Part shown: in pieces, positions 26,301 to 34,053 of the stretch
Position numbering within the stretch: position 1 is the stretch's first letter
Layout of the letters: every line of letters starts with the position of its first letter
From: Mangrovimicrobium sp033283265
Lineage (GTDB): Bacteria > Pseudomonadota > Gammaproteobacteria > Pseudomonadales > Halieaceae
DNA: 64,000 nt
Assembly: GCA_033283265.1 (NCBI GenBank)
Contig: JAWMQN010000001.1
Coordinates: 744,001-808,000, forward strand
Direction of reading: 5' to 3'
Position numbers and translations under genes: made by a program
The notes under the pieces: model-generated
Database searches by the model: none
The model's input: the letters and a program-made list of their open reading frames with translations, nothing else
Told to the model about the DNA's origin: nothing

Positions 26301-27232
26301 GCAGCCTGACCCTGGACGGCCAGCTGAAACTGCGCGACCAGAGCTTCGACCTGGCGATCCGCGGCGAGCAGGTGGAGGTGTGGAACACCCGCGACGGCCG
26401 CGCCCTGCTCTCCCCCGATCTCAGCCTGCGCTGGGCCGACGAGCTGGCCACCGTGCGCGGTCGGCTGGAAATTCCGCGGGCGGATATCACGCCGAAACTG
26501 GCGATCAGCCCCGGCAGCGCCAGCGAGGAAGTGGTCGAGGAGGCCCCCGAAGTCCAGGTGATTGCCAGCTCCGCCGATGTGGTCATCCTCGGCGCCGACG
26601 GCCAGCCGCTGCAGGAGCCGGTCGAGCAATTGCCCTTCCGCCTCGACAGCCGGATCGAACTGCTGCTCGGGGAGCGCGTCGAGGTCAACGCCCTGGGCTT
26701 CAACGGCAAGATCACCGGCGGCGTGACCTTCATCAACCGCCCGCAGAAGCGCCAGCTCATTCCCACCGCGGATGGAAGCCTGTCGATCGAGGACGGCACC
26801 TTCCGTGCCTTCGGCCAGGACCTCGACATCCAGACCGGGGCGATCCTGTTCGCCCGGGTACCGGCCACCCAGCCGGAGATCACCCTGCGCGCGGTGCGCT
26901 GGATCGACAACGACCCCATGGTCAGCGCCGCCGGGGTACTGGTCAGCGGCCCGGCGGCGAGCCCGCAGCTGGAGCTGTTCTCGCGGCCGCAGTTGGACCC
27001 GGCGGAAATCCAGTCCTACCTGCTCACCGGCCACTCGGCGGATTCCGAGGACAGCGTGCTGGGCATCGGCACCTACCTGCACCCGAAGCTCTATGTCGGC
27101 TACGGCTACAACCTGATTGCCGAGACCAGCGAGTTCGACGCGCTGTATACCATCACCCCGCGCTACGGCATCGAGGCCACCGCCGGCGAGGCGGATAACC
27201 GGGTCAACCTGACCTTCACCCATGAACGCTGA
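23309..27232 (+). CDS. tamB: Translocation and assembly module protein TamB
   Basis: A 1307-residue protein with an N-terminal membrane anchor (residues 5-28, RILLFATLIPLLLMGILLVL), a very long repetitive beta-rich middle, and the C-terminal TamB (DUF490) domain from about residue 980, ending GIEATAGEADNRVNLTFTHER. TamB spans the periplasm as a lipid-conducting bridge and works with TamA in outer-membrane assembly and phospholipid transport. The start is GTG with GGAG upstream. It overlaps tamA by 11 bases. The order tamB-tamA is the reverse of enterobacterial tamA-tamB. Confidence 0.92.
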   Translation: MQRLAKRILLFATLIPLLLMGILLVLLGSERGTALAAKQVRELAAGAVDWHSLEGSLLGPLSVQHLAVRLPGTALDIASLSLDWAPAALLAGRVDILSVQATGVDLALAQGEESQPDTALDIAALQPPLDIHLRQLEIAGLTLRSGDSPAQQVDSIALSARTEGADVELAQLALRAPQGGLQAAGHLRLDNTLAMDLRASWQWALADGQQLGGELLASGDARILHISHRGSGDLPLQVDGELREILSDLAWSVRAAWPQLPLPTGDGELQLAAGSLDSSGSLAAYTLDSEGGIIGLAAEPLRWSLQVPEGDLQGLELGSLRVAGEPGAIAISGRVAWDGPVAAQLEYRLQGRDLQNFAPDLPAQLDGGGRLRLRYSAGEAQLDELHFALDQTTLQLSAHAVAKLADGAPPDFDASLSWENASWPLLSVEPGAAAAEPVPLFSSPEGTLHIAGTSEDYRLQVTTRHEGRELPPVEWRGEARGDSSGLEVDQLLGQLLDGQLGLRGNVTWAPLVSWQLEASGSDLDPGSWIEALPGKLALALSSSGHIDHAGSLQAQLDLQQLSGSLSGQAFRLSARASASGETLDLAGLQLDSGDNHLSARGSLSAQALDLQWQLQAPRPGTLLPGVEGSLAGSGRISGSGSAPRLQARLSGDNLAFEGQSLALLRADLDAGLAAQAPLAIDLQLADYRSDAATLVQSARLEGSGSTASHRLRLSVEGAEDSLSAELAGALDGATREWRGSLEQLLASTAAFGDWALAAPAALSLGPTAQTLGELCLQASTPPDRFCASAHYAAGSGGELALALDTLTLSRFAEPVEGSLQGQLAAALAADGALQAEGQFSLSAGGISIDSGSGTQQLRYRGGELALLVGGEGLLATLSLDGQQQQLLAAQLALPEFRRLPPAGQQPLRGYLRSDMDDISGLAALVPELANTRGRLHADLAFSGSLEQPLLQGELSLRDGAADVLPAGLKLRDLELALQGDPERPGYLYLSGAATSGPGSLTLDGQLKLRDQSFDLAIRGEQVEVWNTRDGRALLSPDLSLRWADELATVRGRLEIPRADITPKLAISPGSASEEVVEEAPEVQVIASSADVVILGADGQPLQEPVEQLPFRLDSRIELLLGERVEVNALGFNGKITGGVTFINRPQKRQLIPTADGSLSIEDGTFRAFGQDLDIQTGAILFARVPATQPEITLRAVRWIDNDPMVSAAGVLVSGPAASPQLELFSRPQLDPAEIQSYLLTGHSADSEDSVLGIGTYLHPKLYVGYGYNLIAETSEFDALYTITPRYGIEATAGEADNRVNLTFTHER

Positions 27233-29135
27233 CTTGCGCACCCCGCGCCGCCGCTACCGCGGCCTGCTGCTCCTGCTGCCACTCCTGCTGGCGCCCATGG
27301 CACTGGCGGCGGACAGCGCCGTGAAGCTGCAGCTCAAGGGCCTCAAGGGCGAACCGCGCGACAACGCCCTGGCCTCACTGAGCCTCGAACAGCGCCGCCG
27401 GCAGCCGGGCCTCAGCCCGGCCGGCATTCGCGAACTGCACGCACAGGCCACGGAGGAAATCGCCCGCGCACTGCAGCCCTTCGGCTACTACCGGCCGCAG
27501 GTCGATGCCGAGCTGCAGCCACCGGCGGCCCCCGGCCAGCCCTGGCGGGCGACCTACCGGGTCGCTGCCGGGCCGCCGCTGCCCGTGGCCGCCCTCGACA
27601 TCCGCTTCGCCGCGCCTGCGGCAAGCGACCCGGCCCTGCAGGGGCTGGCGGCGGACTTCCCCCTGCAGGTGGGCAGCCAGCTCGATCACCGGCGCTATGA
27701 GCAGGGCAAGCGCGAGCTCCTGCAGGCCGTGCAGAAACTCGGCTACCGCGACGCCGAGTACAGCCGCAACCGGGTTGCCGTCGACCTCGCCAGCTACGGC
27801 GCCAGCATCGACCTGCAACTGAACACCGGCCCGCGCTACGTGATCGGGCCGATCAGCTTCGAGCAGCGCCACTTCGACGACAGCTGGCTGCAGCGCTACC
27901 TGGTACTGCAGCCGGGCCAGCCCTACACCACCGAGGCGCTGGCCGCCCAGCGCCGCGCCCTCGGCCGCAGCGGCTATTTCCGCGAGGTGGAGATCCGCTC
28001 CCTCGACCCGCTGCCGGGCGCCGACCCGGCGGTGCCGATCCGCATCGTGCTCGGCGAGTTCCCGGCCAACCGCTACCGCGGCAGTGTCGGCTGGGGCACC
28101 GATACCGGCTTCGGCGTGCAGTTCGACTGGACCCGCCGCTATCTCGGCAGCCGGGGCCAGCGCTTCAACCTCGGCCTGGGCGCGGTGGAGGACAGGCAGC
28201 GACTGGCCGGCGACCTCAGCTACATCATCCCGCTGCAGCCGCTGGATGACACCGGTATCGAGTTCGCCGCCCGCCACGAGAGCAAGGACCTGTCCTACGA
28301 GGACGTGGAACTCGACGAGGGCGGCGACACCCGCATCAGCACCAACCTGCTGTCCACCTTCTGGCACCTCAAGCGGCACCGCTGGGGGGAGTACGAACTC
28401 GCCGCGATTCCCGGCATCAGCCTGGTCACCGAGAGTTACGACGTTTTCGAGGTACTTTTCGGCAACCTGTCCACGGCAGCCCAGCAGGCCATCATCGACG
28501 CCATCGGCCCCGAGGCCTACGAGACCCTGGCGCCCGACTTCGAGGCCGTGGTCGCCAGCCTCAACTTGAGCGCGAAACGCGCCGACAACCGCCTGTTCAT
28601 CCGCAGCGGCGAGTACCTCGGCCTGGAACTGCTCGGCGCCGACGAGAGCCTCGGCTCCAATATCAGTTTCTGGCAGGCCCGCCTCGAGAGCTGGTTCATC
28701 CGCCCCGTCTTCGACGACGACCGCCTGCTGCTGCGCACGGCGCTGGGCTACTCCGAGGCCGACAGCCGCGAGGTGCTCGGCGTGAACTTCAACCTCATGC
28801 CCGAGTACTACGAGTTCCGCGCCGGCGGTGTTCGCAGCGTGCGCGGCTACAGCTGGGAATCACTGGTGCCCGCCGGCTCCATCACCGGCGGCAAGCACCT
28901 GGCCGTGGCCAGTGTCGAGTACGAGTACGAGGTGATCCCCGACTGGAGCGTGGCGCTGTTCCTCGACGGCGGCAATGCCTTCAACGAGTTCGGCGATATC
29001 GATCCGAAGCTCGGCACCGGCATCGGTGTGCGCTGGCGTTCACCGGTGGGCGTGGCCCGCCTCGATCTCGGTTTCCCGCTGGATGATGCGGATGATGCGT
29101 TCCAGATTTATTTGACGGTGGGGCCGGAGTTTTGA
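27222..29135 (+). CDS. tamA: Outer-membrane assembly protein TamA (Omp85 family)
   Basis: A 637-residue Omp85 protein with a signal peptide (to about residue 30, ALAAD), POTRA domains (about 30-270; ALAAQRRALGRSGYFREVEI is a typical POTRA pattern) and a C-terminal 16-strand barrel. The lid-lock motif GGVRSVRGYSWESL and the final strand ending in GPEF are as expected. It overlaps the 3' end of tamB by 11 bases in a different frame, so the pair is translated from one message. Confidence 0.92.
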   Translation: MNADLRTPRRRYRGLLLLLPLLLAPMALAADSAVKLQLKGLKGEPRDNALASLSLEQRRRQPGLSPAGIRELHAQATEEIARALQPFGYYRPQVDAELQPPAAPGQPWRATYRVAAGPPLPVAALDIRFAAPAASDPALQGLAADFPLQVGSQLDHRRYEQGKRELLQAVQKLGYRDAEYSRNRVAVDLASYGASIDLQLNTGPRYVIGPISFEQRHFDDSWLQRYLVLQPGQPYTTEALAAQRRALGRSGYFREVEIRSLDPLPGADPAVPIRIVLGEFPANRYRGSVGWGTDTGFGVQFDWTRRYLGSRGQRFNLGLGAVEDRQRLAGDLSYIIPLQPLDDTGIEFAARHESKDLSYEDVELDEGGDTRISTNLLSTFWHLKRHRWGEYELAAIPGISLVTESYDVFEVLFGNLSTAAQQAIIDAIGPEAYETLAPDFEAVVASLNLSAKRADNRLFIRSGEYLGLELLGADESLGSNISFWQARLESWFIRPVFDDDRLLLRTALGYSEADSREVLGVNFNLMPEYYEFRAGGVRSVRGYSWESLVPAGSITGGKHLAVASVEYEYEVIPDWSVALFLDGGNAFNEFGDIDPKLGTGIGVRWRSPVGVARLDLGFPLDDADDAFQIYLTVGPEF

Positions 29136-29177
29136 TTGTTGTTTGGGCTCAGCGGGTGCTTGTGGTGCTTCGAATTC

Positions 29178-29255
29178 GCGCGCAACACAGGCAGTTCCCG
29201 CGCTTGCTCAGAAAGCGTTTATATTCGCAGCGCGGGAACTGCCTGTGTTGCGCGC
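29178..29255. repeat. Variable-arm hairpin, family I, copy A
   Basis: Perfect 25-base arms (29178-29202 and 29231-29255; the arm includes CAACACAGGCAGTTCCCGC) enclose a 28-base centre with CTTGCTCAGAAAGCGTTTAT. The centre is identical over 26 bases to the reverse complement of that in copies B and C at 29329-29530, while the arms are unrelated. It lies 43 bases after the tamA stop and lacks a T-run. Confidence 0.85.
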
Positions 29256-29328
29256 TGAGGCAGAGCGAGATTCAATATAAGCCAGCGCCTCAATCGAACG
29301 CACTCACAGCGAAATTTCACCGGCGCGA

Positions 29329-29654
29329 GCATCCAGCAGGTGTTCTATTCGTGCGGCGAATATAAACGCTTTCTGAGCAAGCGCGGATAGAACACCTGCT
29401 GGATGCGGCATAGAAACCCGGTACCTTCACCACCGATTCGGCACCCACGCGAGCATCCATCGGGCGTTCTTTTCCTGCGGCGAATATAAACGCTTTCTGA
29501 GCAAGCGCGGATAGAACACCTGCTGGATGCGGCATAAAAACCCGGTACCTGCACCACCGATTCGGCACCCACGCGAGCATCCATCAGGCGTTCTTTTCCT
29601 GCGGCGAATATAAACGCTTTCTGGGCAGGCAGGGAAAGAACGCCTGATGGATGC
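29329..29654. repeat. 124-base tandem array of family I hairpins, copies B, C, D
   Basis: Hairpins begin at 29329, 29453 and 29577, an exact 124-base period. Copy B has perfect 20-base arms (GCATCCAGCAGGTGTTCTAT at 29329-29348 with 29387-29406). Copy D also has perfect 20-base arms, but with a different sequence (GCATCCATCAGGCGTTCTTT at 29577-29596 with 29635-29654). Copy C has a left arm like D and a right arm like B, so it pairs imperfectly. The linkers, containing AAACCCGGTACCT and CACCGATTCGGCACCCACG, are nearly identical. Confidence 0.85.
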
Positions 29655-29676
29655 GGGATCGAAGCGCCAAACCGCT

Positions 29677-30516
29677 TCAGGCAACCGCCGACAACGACTC
29701 CTCTCCGTTCAGCGTAAAGCGATGCATCAGGCGCCCGGAGGCGGGATCGTAAGGCCGACCGCGATGCATGGTGCCCGTGTTGTCCCACATCAGCAGATCG
29801 TTCGGCCGCCACTGGTGGGAATAGACAAACTGCGGCTGGGTGGCGTGGCGCATCAGGTCCTGCAGCAGGGCGTGACTCTCCGCCGGGTGCATGCCGACAA
29901 TGTGCGAGCAGGACGTACTCAGGGCCAGGGACTTGCGGCCCGACTTGTGCTGCCAGACCAGCGGCTGGGTGCGGGTCGGGTAGGAACACCAGCGCTGGAT
30001 CTGTGCCACGTCCGCCTCCGGGCAGGCGTGGAACATCGCCGCCTGCATACTGTGCACCACCTGCAGGGTTTCGAGGTAGGCGCGCTGCTCTGCCGGCAGG
30101 GCCTCGAAGGCCGCGTAGGTATTGGCGAACTCCGTCTGCCCGCCCTGCGGGGCGATAACGATCGGCCGCAGCACCGTGGCAAAGGGCGGCGTGGCATCGT
30201 AGGTGCCGTCCATGTGCCAGAACATCGTGCCGGGAAAGAAGTCCGCGTACTCCGGGTTCCTGGCTTTATCCAGGCTGACCTTCATCAGGCCCTCGTCGCC
30301 CTCCTTCGACACGCTGCCGAGGCGCAGGTCACCGAGGGTGGCGGTAAACTCGCGCTGCTGCTGGTCGGTCATTGCGACGTCGCGGACGATGAGCACGCCG
30401 CGCTGCACCAGCAGGGCGCGAATCTCGTCGCGCAGCTCGCCGCCGAGCAGGCTGTCGAGGTCGATATCAAGTTGCGAACCCACTGCGGGAGTGAGGTCTG
30501 TCGCTGCAATCGCCAT
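29677..30516 (-). CDS. TauD/TfdA-family 2-oxoglutarate dioxygenase (paralogue 4)
   Basis: A 279-residue enzyme with iron ligands H101, D103 (MFWHMDG) and H251 (TMHR), and cosubstrate arginine R262 in ASGRLMHR. It is nearest in length and motifs to paralogue 1. It stands alone, divergent from the SDR-CoA-transferase-Rieske block and convergent with tamA. GGAGAACCGCA precedes the ATG. Its role relative to that block is unknown; shared regulation is possible because a 283-base region separates the starts. Confidence 0.9.
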   Translation of the reverse strand: MAIAATDLTPAVGSQLDIDLDSLLGGELRDEIRALLVQRGVLIVRDVAMTDQQQREFTATLGDLRLGSVSKEGDEGLMKVSLDKARNPEYADFFPGTMFWHMDGTYDATPPFATVLRPIVIAPQGGQTEFANTYAAFEALPAEQRAYLETLQVVHSMQAAMFHACPEADVAQIQRWCSYPTRTQPLVWQHKSGRKSLALSTSCSHIVGMHPAESHALLQDLMRHATQPQFVYSHQWRPNDLLMWDNTGTMHRGRPYDPASGRLMHRFTLNGEESLSAVA

Positions 30517-30704
30517 TGCGGTTCTCCTTCACGAGCCGGCAGGTAGTCTTGCGGGCACCTGCCGATCTATTATTTATGTCACCCGATGCGTTTCATTATA
30601 CCCACTAAAACGGCGCCAGTGGAAGCACCTGCGGAAGAGCACCGGGCGAGTTCCCGGCGGCGTCGGGCTGTCCGTAATAATCAAGCAAAAGTGGCAGAGG
30701 TGAG

Positions 30705-30722
30705 CCAGACTTGCCAGTCTGG
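30705..30722. promoter_or_regulatory. Palindrome upstream of SDR, possible operator
   Basis: CCAGACTTGCCAGTCTGG has perfect 7-base arms around TGCC. It lies 78 bases before the SDR start at 30800, between divergent genes, which fits a regulator site. No second copy was seen nearby, so this is tentative. Confidence 0.4.
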
Positions 30723-30799
30723 AATGAATGAGCGGCGGGCAGGCGCATGCGCTCCCGCCGGCAAGTGCCGCGTGCAATAACAAGCAAAGAGAGCCGTCC

Positions 30800-31615
30800 A
30801 TGAACCTGAACCTCACTGGCAAGGTCGCCATCGTCACCGGCGCGACGGCCAACATCGGCCGCGCCATTGCCCTGGAACTGGCCGCCGAGGGCGCCTGCGT
30901 CGTCGCTGTTGGCCGCGATGCCGAGGCCGGCAGGCGGCTGGTCGCCGCGGCCAGGGAGCGCGGCGCGCAGGAGGCGGTCTTCGTCGCCGCGGACCTGCTG
31001 GACACCGCTGCGCCGCAGGCGGTGCTGCAGGCTGCGGCGCCCTGCGGGCCGGTGGCGGTACTGGTAAACGGTGTCGGCGGCAACGTCGACCAGGGCTTCT
31101 TCGCCGAATCCGACCCGGACAAGTGGCAGGGCGACATCGACCTCAACTTCGGCACCGTGCTGCGCATGACCCGCGCGGTACTGCCGGGAATGATCGAGCA
31201 GGGCGCGGGCAGCATTGTCAACGTCGGCTCCACCGCCGGCCTGGTGGGCGATTACATGCTGCCGGTGTACTCGGCGATGAAGGGCGCGGTGCACAGCTTC
31301 ACCAGGGTACTGGCCAAGGAAGTCGGGCAGCACGGCATCCGGGTCAACGCCATCGCGCCCTACGCCACCATAAGCCGCGATGCCGATGCCCTCAGCCAGG
31401 GCAGCCGTTTCCACCCGGACAACCTGGGCTTTTTCACCGAGTTCGCCAGGGAGCTGAACGAGTTCGACCAGGGCATGCGCCTGCGCAAGACCATGGTCGG
31501 GCGGCCCTTTGCCGCGCCGGAGGAAATGTCGGGGCTGGTGGCCTACCTCGCGTCCGAGCGCGCCAGTTTCGTCACCGGCCAGGTGTGGTCGGTGGACGGC
31601 GGCAGCCTGCTGTGA
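30800..31615 (+). CDS. Short-chain dehydrogenase/reductase (SDR)
   Basis: A 271-residue SDR with TGATANIG (atypical, usually GxG), VNGVGG where most have NNAG, NVGSTAGLVG and YSAMKGA. The catalytic Ser-Tyr-Lys are intact. It is first in a rightward set with the CoA-transferase, LLM oxidoreductase and Rieske oxygenase. The ATG at 30800 is chosen because it directly precedes the typical NLTGKVAIVTG start; the open frame to 30728 includes a palindrome and looks non-coding. Confidence 0.88.
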   Translation: MNLNLTGKVAIVTGATANIGRAIALELAAEGACVVAVGRDAEAGRRLVAAARERGAQEAVFVAADLLDTAAPQAVLQAAAPCGPVAVLVNGVGGNVDQGFFAESDPDKWQGDIDLNFGTVLRMTRAVLPGMIEQGAGSIVNVGSTAGLVGDYMLPVYSAMKGAVHSFTRVLAKEVGQHGIRVNAIAPYATISRDADALSQGSRFHPDNLGFFTEFARELNEFDQGMRLRKTMVGRPFAAPEEMSGLVAYLASERASFVTGQVWSVDGGSLL

Positions 31616-31732
31616 GTGCGCCCAACATTACAAAAAGATAAGCCCGCGGACGCGCATTCGCCCTGCCCCCGCTGACGGGGCTGGTTACAATGCCTTGCAC
31701 CTGACCACTATCCCGCAAGCAGGACCATAACA

Positions 31733-32956
31733 ATGACCAGGATTCTCGAAGGCATCACCGTACTGGAAGTCGCCCAGCACACATTCGTACCCGTGGCCGG
31801 GGCCATCCTCGCCGACTGGGGTGCCAATGTGGTCAAGATCGAACACCCGGTGCGCGGCGATACCATGCGCGGCTTCCGCAGCACCGGCGGCGTCGACTAC
31901 AACCCGGACCGGCACACCCTGGTGGAGAACGCCAACCGCGGCAAGCGCAGTGTCGGCGTCGACGTGTCCACGGCCGAGGGCCAGGCGCTGATCTACGAGA
32001 TCGCCAGGACCGCCGATATTTTCCTCACCAACTACCTGCCCGCCCAGCGGCAGAAGCTGAAGCTGGATATCGAGCATATCCGCGCCGCCAACCCCGACAT
32101 CATCTACGCCCGCGGCAGCGCCTACGGCGACAAGGGCCCGGAACGGGAGGTCGGCGGTTTCGACGGCACCGCCTACTGGACCCGCAGCGGCGTCGGCTAC
32201 TCGATGTCACCGGCGGAACTGGAGCAGCCGCTGATGCAGGGCCTGCCCGCCTTCGGCGACTGCACCGGCGGCATGAATATCGCCGGCGGCATCCTCGGCG
32301 CCCTGTTCCACCGCCAGCGCACGGGCAAGGCGCTGGAGCTGGACGTCTCCCTGATGAGTACCGCCTGGTGGTCCGCCAGCAGCGGCCTGGCGCAGACCAT
32401 GGAACTGGGCGTGGTGCCGCGCACCCGCGCCACCGCCAGCGGCGGCTCGCCGGGCAACCCCTTCATGGGTAACTTCACCACCAGCGACGGCGGCACGATC
32501 AATTTCTGCACCCTCACCCCCGGCCCCTATATTCGCGACATCTTCTCCCACCTCGGCATCCCGGAAGCGGCGGACGACCCGCGCTTTGCCGATGTCGACG
32601 CCCTGCGCGAGAACTGGGCCGACGCCAGCGCGCTGGTCGTCGCGGCCATCGGCAAACAGCCCTTCAGCTACTGGAGCCAGCACCTGAAAACCATGCGCGC
32701 CCAGTGGGCTCCATTCCAGAGCCTGGCGGACCTCGCCGGGGACGAACAGGCACTGGCCAACGACATGCTGATCGAGGTCGAGGCAATTGATGGCCAGCCG
32801 CTCAAACTGGTGCGCCCTCCCGTGCAGTTCGATCACGCGGCGGTCACCACTACCCGGGCGCCCCGGGCTTCCGAGCACACCGAGACCTACCTGATGGAGC
32901 TCGGCCTGGAGTGGGAGCGCATCGAACAGCTCAAGGCCGCGGGAGTCATCGCCTGA
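31733..32956 (+). CDS. CaiB/BaiF family (class III) CoA-transferase
   Basis: A 407-residue protein starting with the family pattern ILEGITVLEVAQHTFVPVAGAILADWGANVVKIE, which forms the CoA-binding fold. The aspartate in AFGDCTGGM corresponds to the catalytic residue that forms the acyl-anhydride. It would move CoA between carboxylic acids, activating the pathway substrate. It lies between an SDR and an LLM oxidoreductase, so the block probably degrades a carboxylate through its CoA ester. Confidence 0.9.
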   Translation: MTRILEGITVLEVAQHTFVPVAGAILADWGANVVKIEHPVRGDTMRGFRSTGGVDYNPDRHTLVENANRGKRSVGVDVSTAEGQALIYEIARTADIFLTNYLPAQRQKLKLDIEHIRAANPDIIYARGSAYGDKGPEREVGGFDGTAYWTRSGVGYSMSPAELEQPLMQGLPAFGDCTGGMNIAGGILGALFHRQRTGKALELDVSLMSTAWWSASSGLAQTMELGVVPRTRATASGGSPGNPFMGNFTTSDGGTINFCTLTPGPYIRDIFSHLGIPEAADDPRFADVDALRENWADASALVVAAIGKQPFSYWSQHLKTMRAQWAPFQSLADLAGDEQALANDMLIEVEAIDGQPLKLVRPPVQFDHAAVTTTRAPRASEHTETYLMELGLEWERIEQLKAAGVIA

Positions 32957-33001
32957 CACAGGCAGCCCGGGCTCTACACCAGCACAAGCGAGGATAAGAC
33001 T

Positions 33002-33922
33002 ATGAAACTCGGATTCGCCCTGCCCCACATGGTCCGCCTCAAGGCCACCAGCCAGCCCTGGGAAGCCGCGGTCACCGGCGCGGACCAGACGAAAATGGTG
33101 CGCTGGGCCGAACAGCTCGGCTACGGGATGATCGCAATCCCGGAGCACCACATCATTCCGCGCCAGCACGTGGAGCTCTCCGGCCCGCATTATTTCTCCT
33201 CCTACCCGGCCATGGGCTATGTCGCCGGCGCCACGGAAAAGATACGCATAAACAGCTGCATCTCCATCCTCCCGGCACAGAACCCGATCGTCACCGCCAA
33301 GGCCCTGTCGACCATCGACTGGTTCTCCAGCGGGCGGGTGACGGTGACCTTTGGCGTCGGCTGGCTGAAAGAGGAGTTCGACCTGCTGGGCATCGACTTC
33401 CACCAGCGCGGGGCCATGAGCGAGGAATACATCCAGGCCATCATCGAACTGTGGACCAGCGAGAACCCGCAGTTCGAGGGCAAGTACGTCTCCTTTCGCG
33501 ACGTGGCCTTCGAGCCGAAGTGCGTGCAGCGGCCGCACATCCCGGTCTGGTTCGGCGGCGACGCCGACCCGGTGCTGCGGCGCACCGCGCGCTACGCCTC
33601 GGGCTGGTGGCCCTTCCTCACCAAACCCGACCAGATCCCTGCGCGGCTCGACTTCATCCGCTCCCAGCCGGACTACAACGGCAGGCTCGAGGACGTCTAC
33701 TACGGCCTCGGCACCGCCCGGGTCGGCGAGGGCCACGTCGTGCAGGACGACCCCGACAGCTGGCCCGGCATGGGCAAGGGCGAACTCATCGACGGCCTCA
33801 ACCGGCTCGCCGGCCTCGGTGTCACCTGGAGTTCGGTGCCGATACCGCAGCTCAAACACCTCGACGAGTACTACGACTACACCCAGTGGGTAGCCGAGGA
33901 AATCATGCCCGCCATCCAGTGA
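33002..33922 (+). CDS. LLM-class flavin-dependent oxidoreductase
   Basis: A 306-residue protein of the bacterial luciferase-like family: MKLGFALPHM at the start, TFGVGWLKEEFDLLGIDFHQRGAMSEEYI in the middle and HIPVWFGGDADPVLRRTARYASGW later. These are TIM-barrel enzymes that use reduced FMN or F420. The sequence resembles the group often labelled F420-dependent, but F420 use in a gammaproteobacterium is uncertain, so FMN is equally possible. It follows the CoA-transferase by 45 bases. Confidence 0.88.
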   Translation: MKLGFALPHMVRLKATSQPWEAAVTGADQTKMVRWAEQLGYGMIAIPEHHIIPRQHVELSGPHYFSSYPAMGYVAGATEKIRINSCISILPAQNPIVTAKALSTIDWFSSGRVTVTFGVGWLKEEFDLLGIDFHQRGAMSEEYIQAIIELWTSENPQFEGKYVSFRDVAFEPKCVQRPHIPVWFGGDADPVLRRTARYASGWWPFLTKPDQIPARLDFIRSQPDYNGRLEDVYYGLGTARVGEGHVVQDDPDSWPGMGKGELIDGLNRLAGLGVTWSSVPIPQLKHLDEYYDYTQWVAEEIMPAIQ

Positions 33923-33968
33923 CACCGCCTGCACCGCGCTGCAGGCGGGCAGGAGCGGCGCATTACTT

Positions 33969-34011
33969 TTACGACACATATGTTGTAATTACGACAGCCA
34001 TGTCGTATAAA
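33969..34011 (+). promoter_or_regulatory. Rieske-operon promoter with two abutting operators
   Basis: Two 20-base imperfect palindromes lie back to back: TTACGACACATATGTTGTAA (33969-33988) and TTACGACAGCCATGTCGTAT (33989-34008). They share the half-site TTACGACA and have centres exactly 20 bases apart. A promoter fits exactly: -35 TTGTAA (33983-33988), 17-base spacer, -10 TATAAA (34006-34011). The TetR gene at 35702 is the obvious candidate regulator. This also rules out the ATG at 34000 as the start of the oxygenase. Confidence 0.7.
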
Positions 34012-34053
34012 AGCGACACCCGCAAGCTGGCGCTTCCCGTGCAGGAACAGGTA

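Larger units (their letters stand above)
29136..29676. other. 541-base intergenic region filled with hairpin repeats
   Basis: Between the convergent tamA and TauD-like genes. It contains family I hairpin copy A (29178-29255) and a 124-base tandem array holding copies B, C and D (29329-29654). Frames that stay open here run through the repeats and look spurious. About 70 bases (29256-29328) between them show nothing. Confidence 0.8.

Noticed and set aside
24764..27241. An 825-codon open frame opposite tamB
   Set aside because: A shadow of high-GC coding bias; it has no domain, and tamB on the plus strand has clear family features.
29317..29989. Long open minus-strand frames across the hairpin array
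   Set aside because: They run through repeats, and the 124-base period is not a multiple of three, so a repeated protein cannot be encoded; part also overlaps the TauD-like gene.
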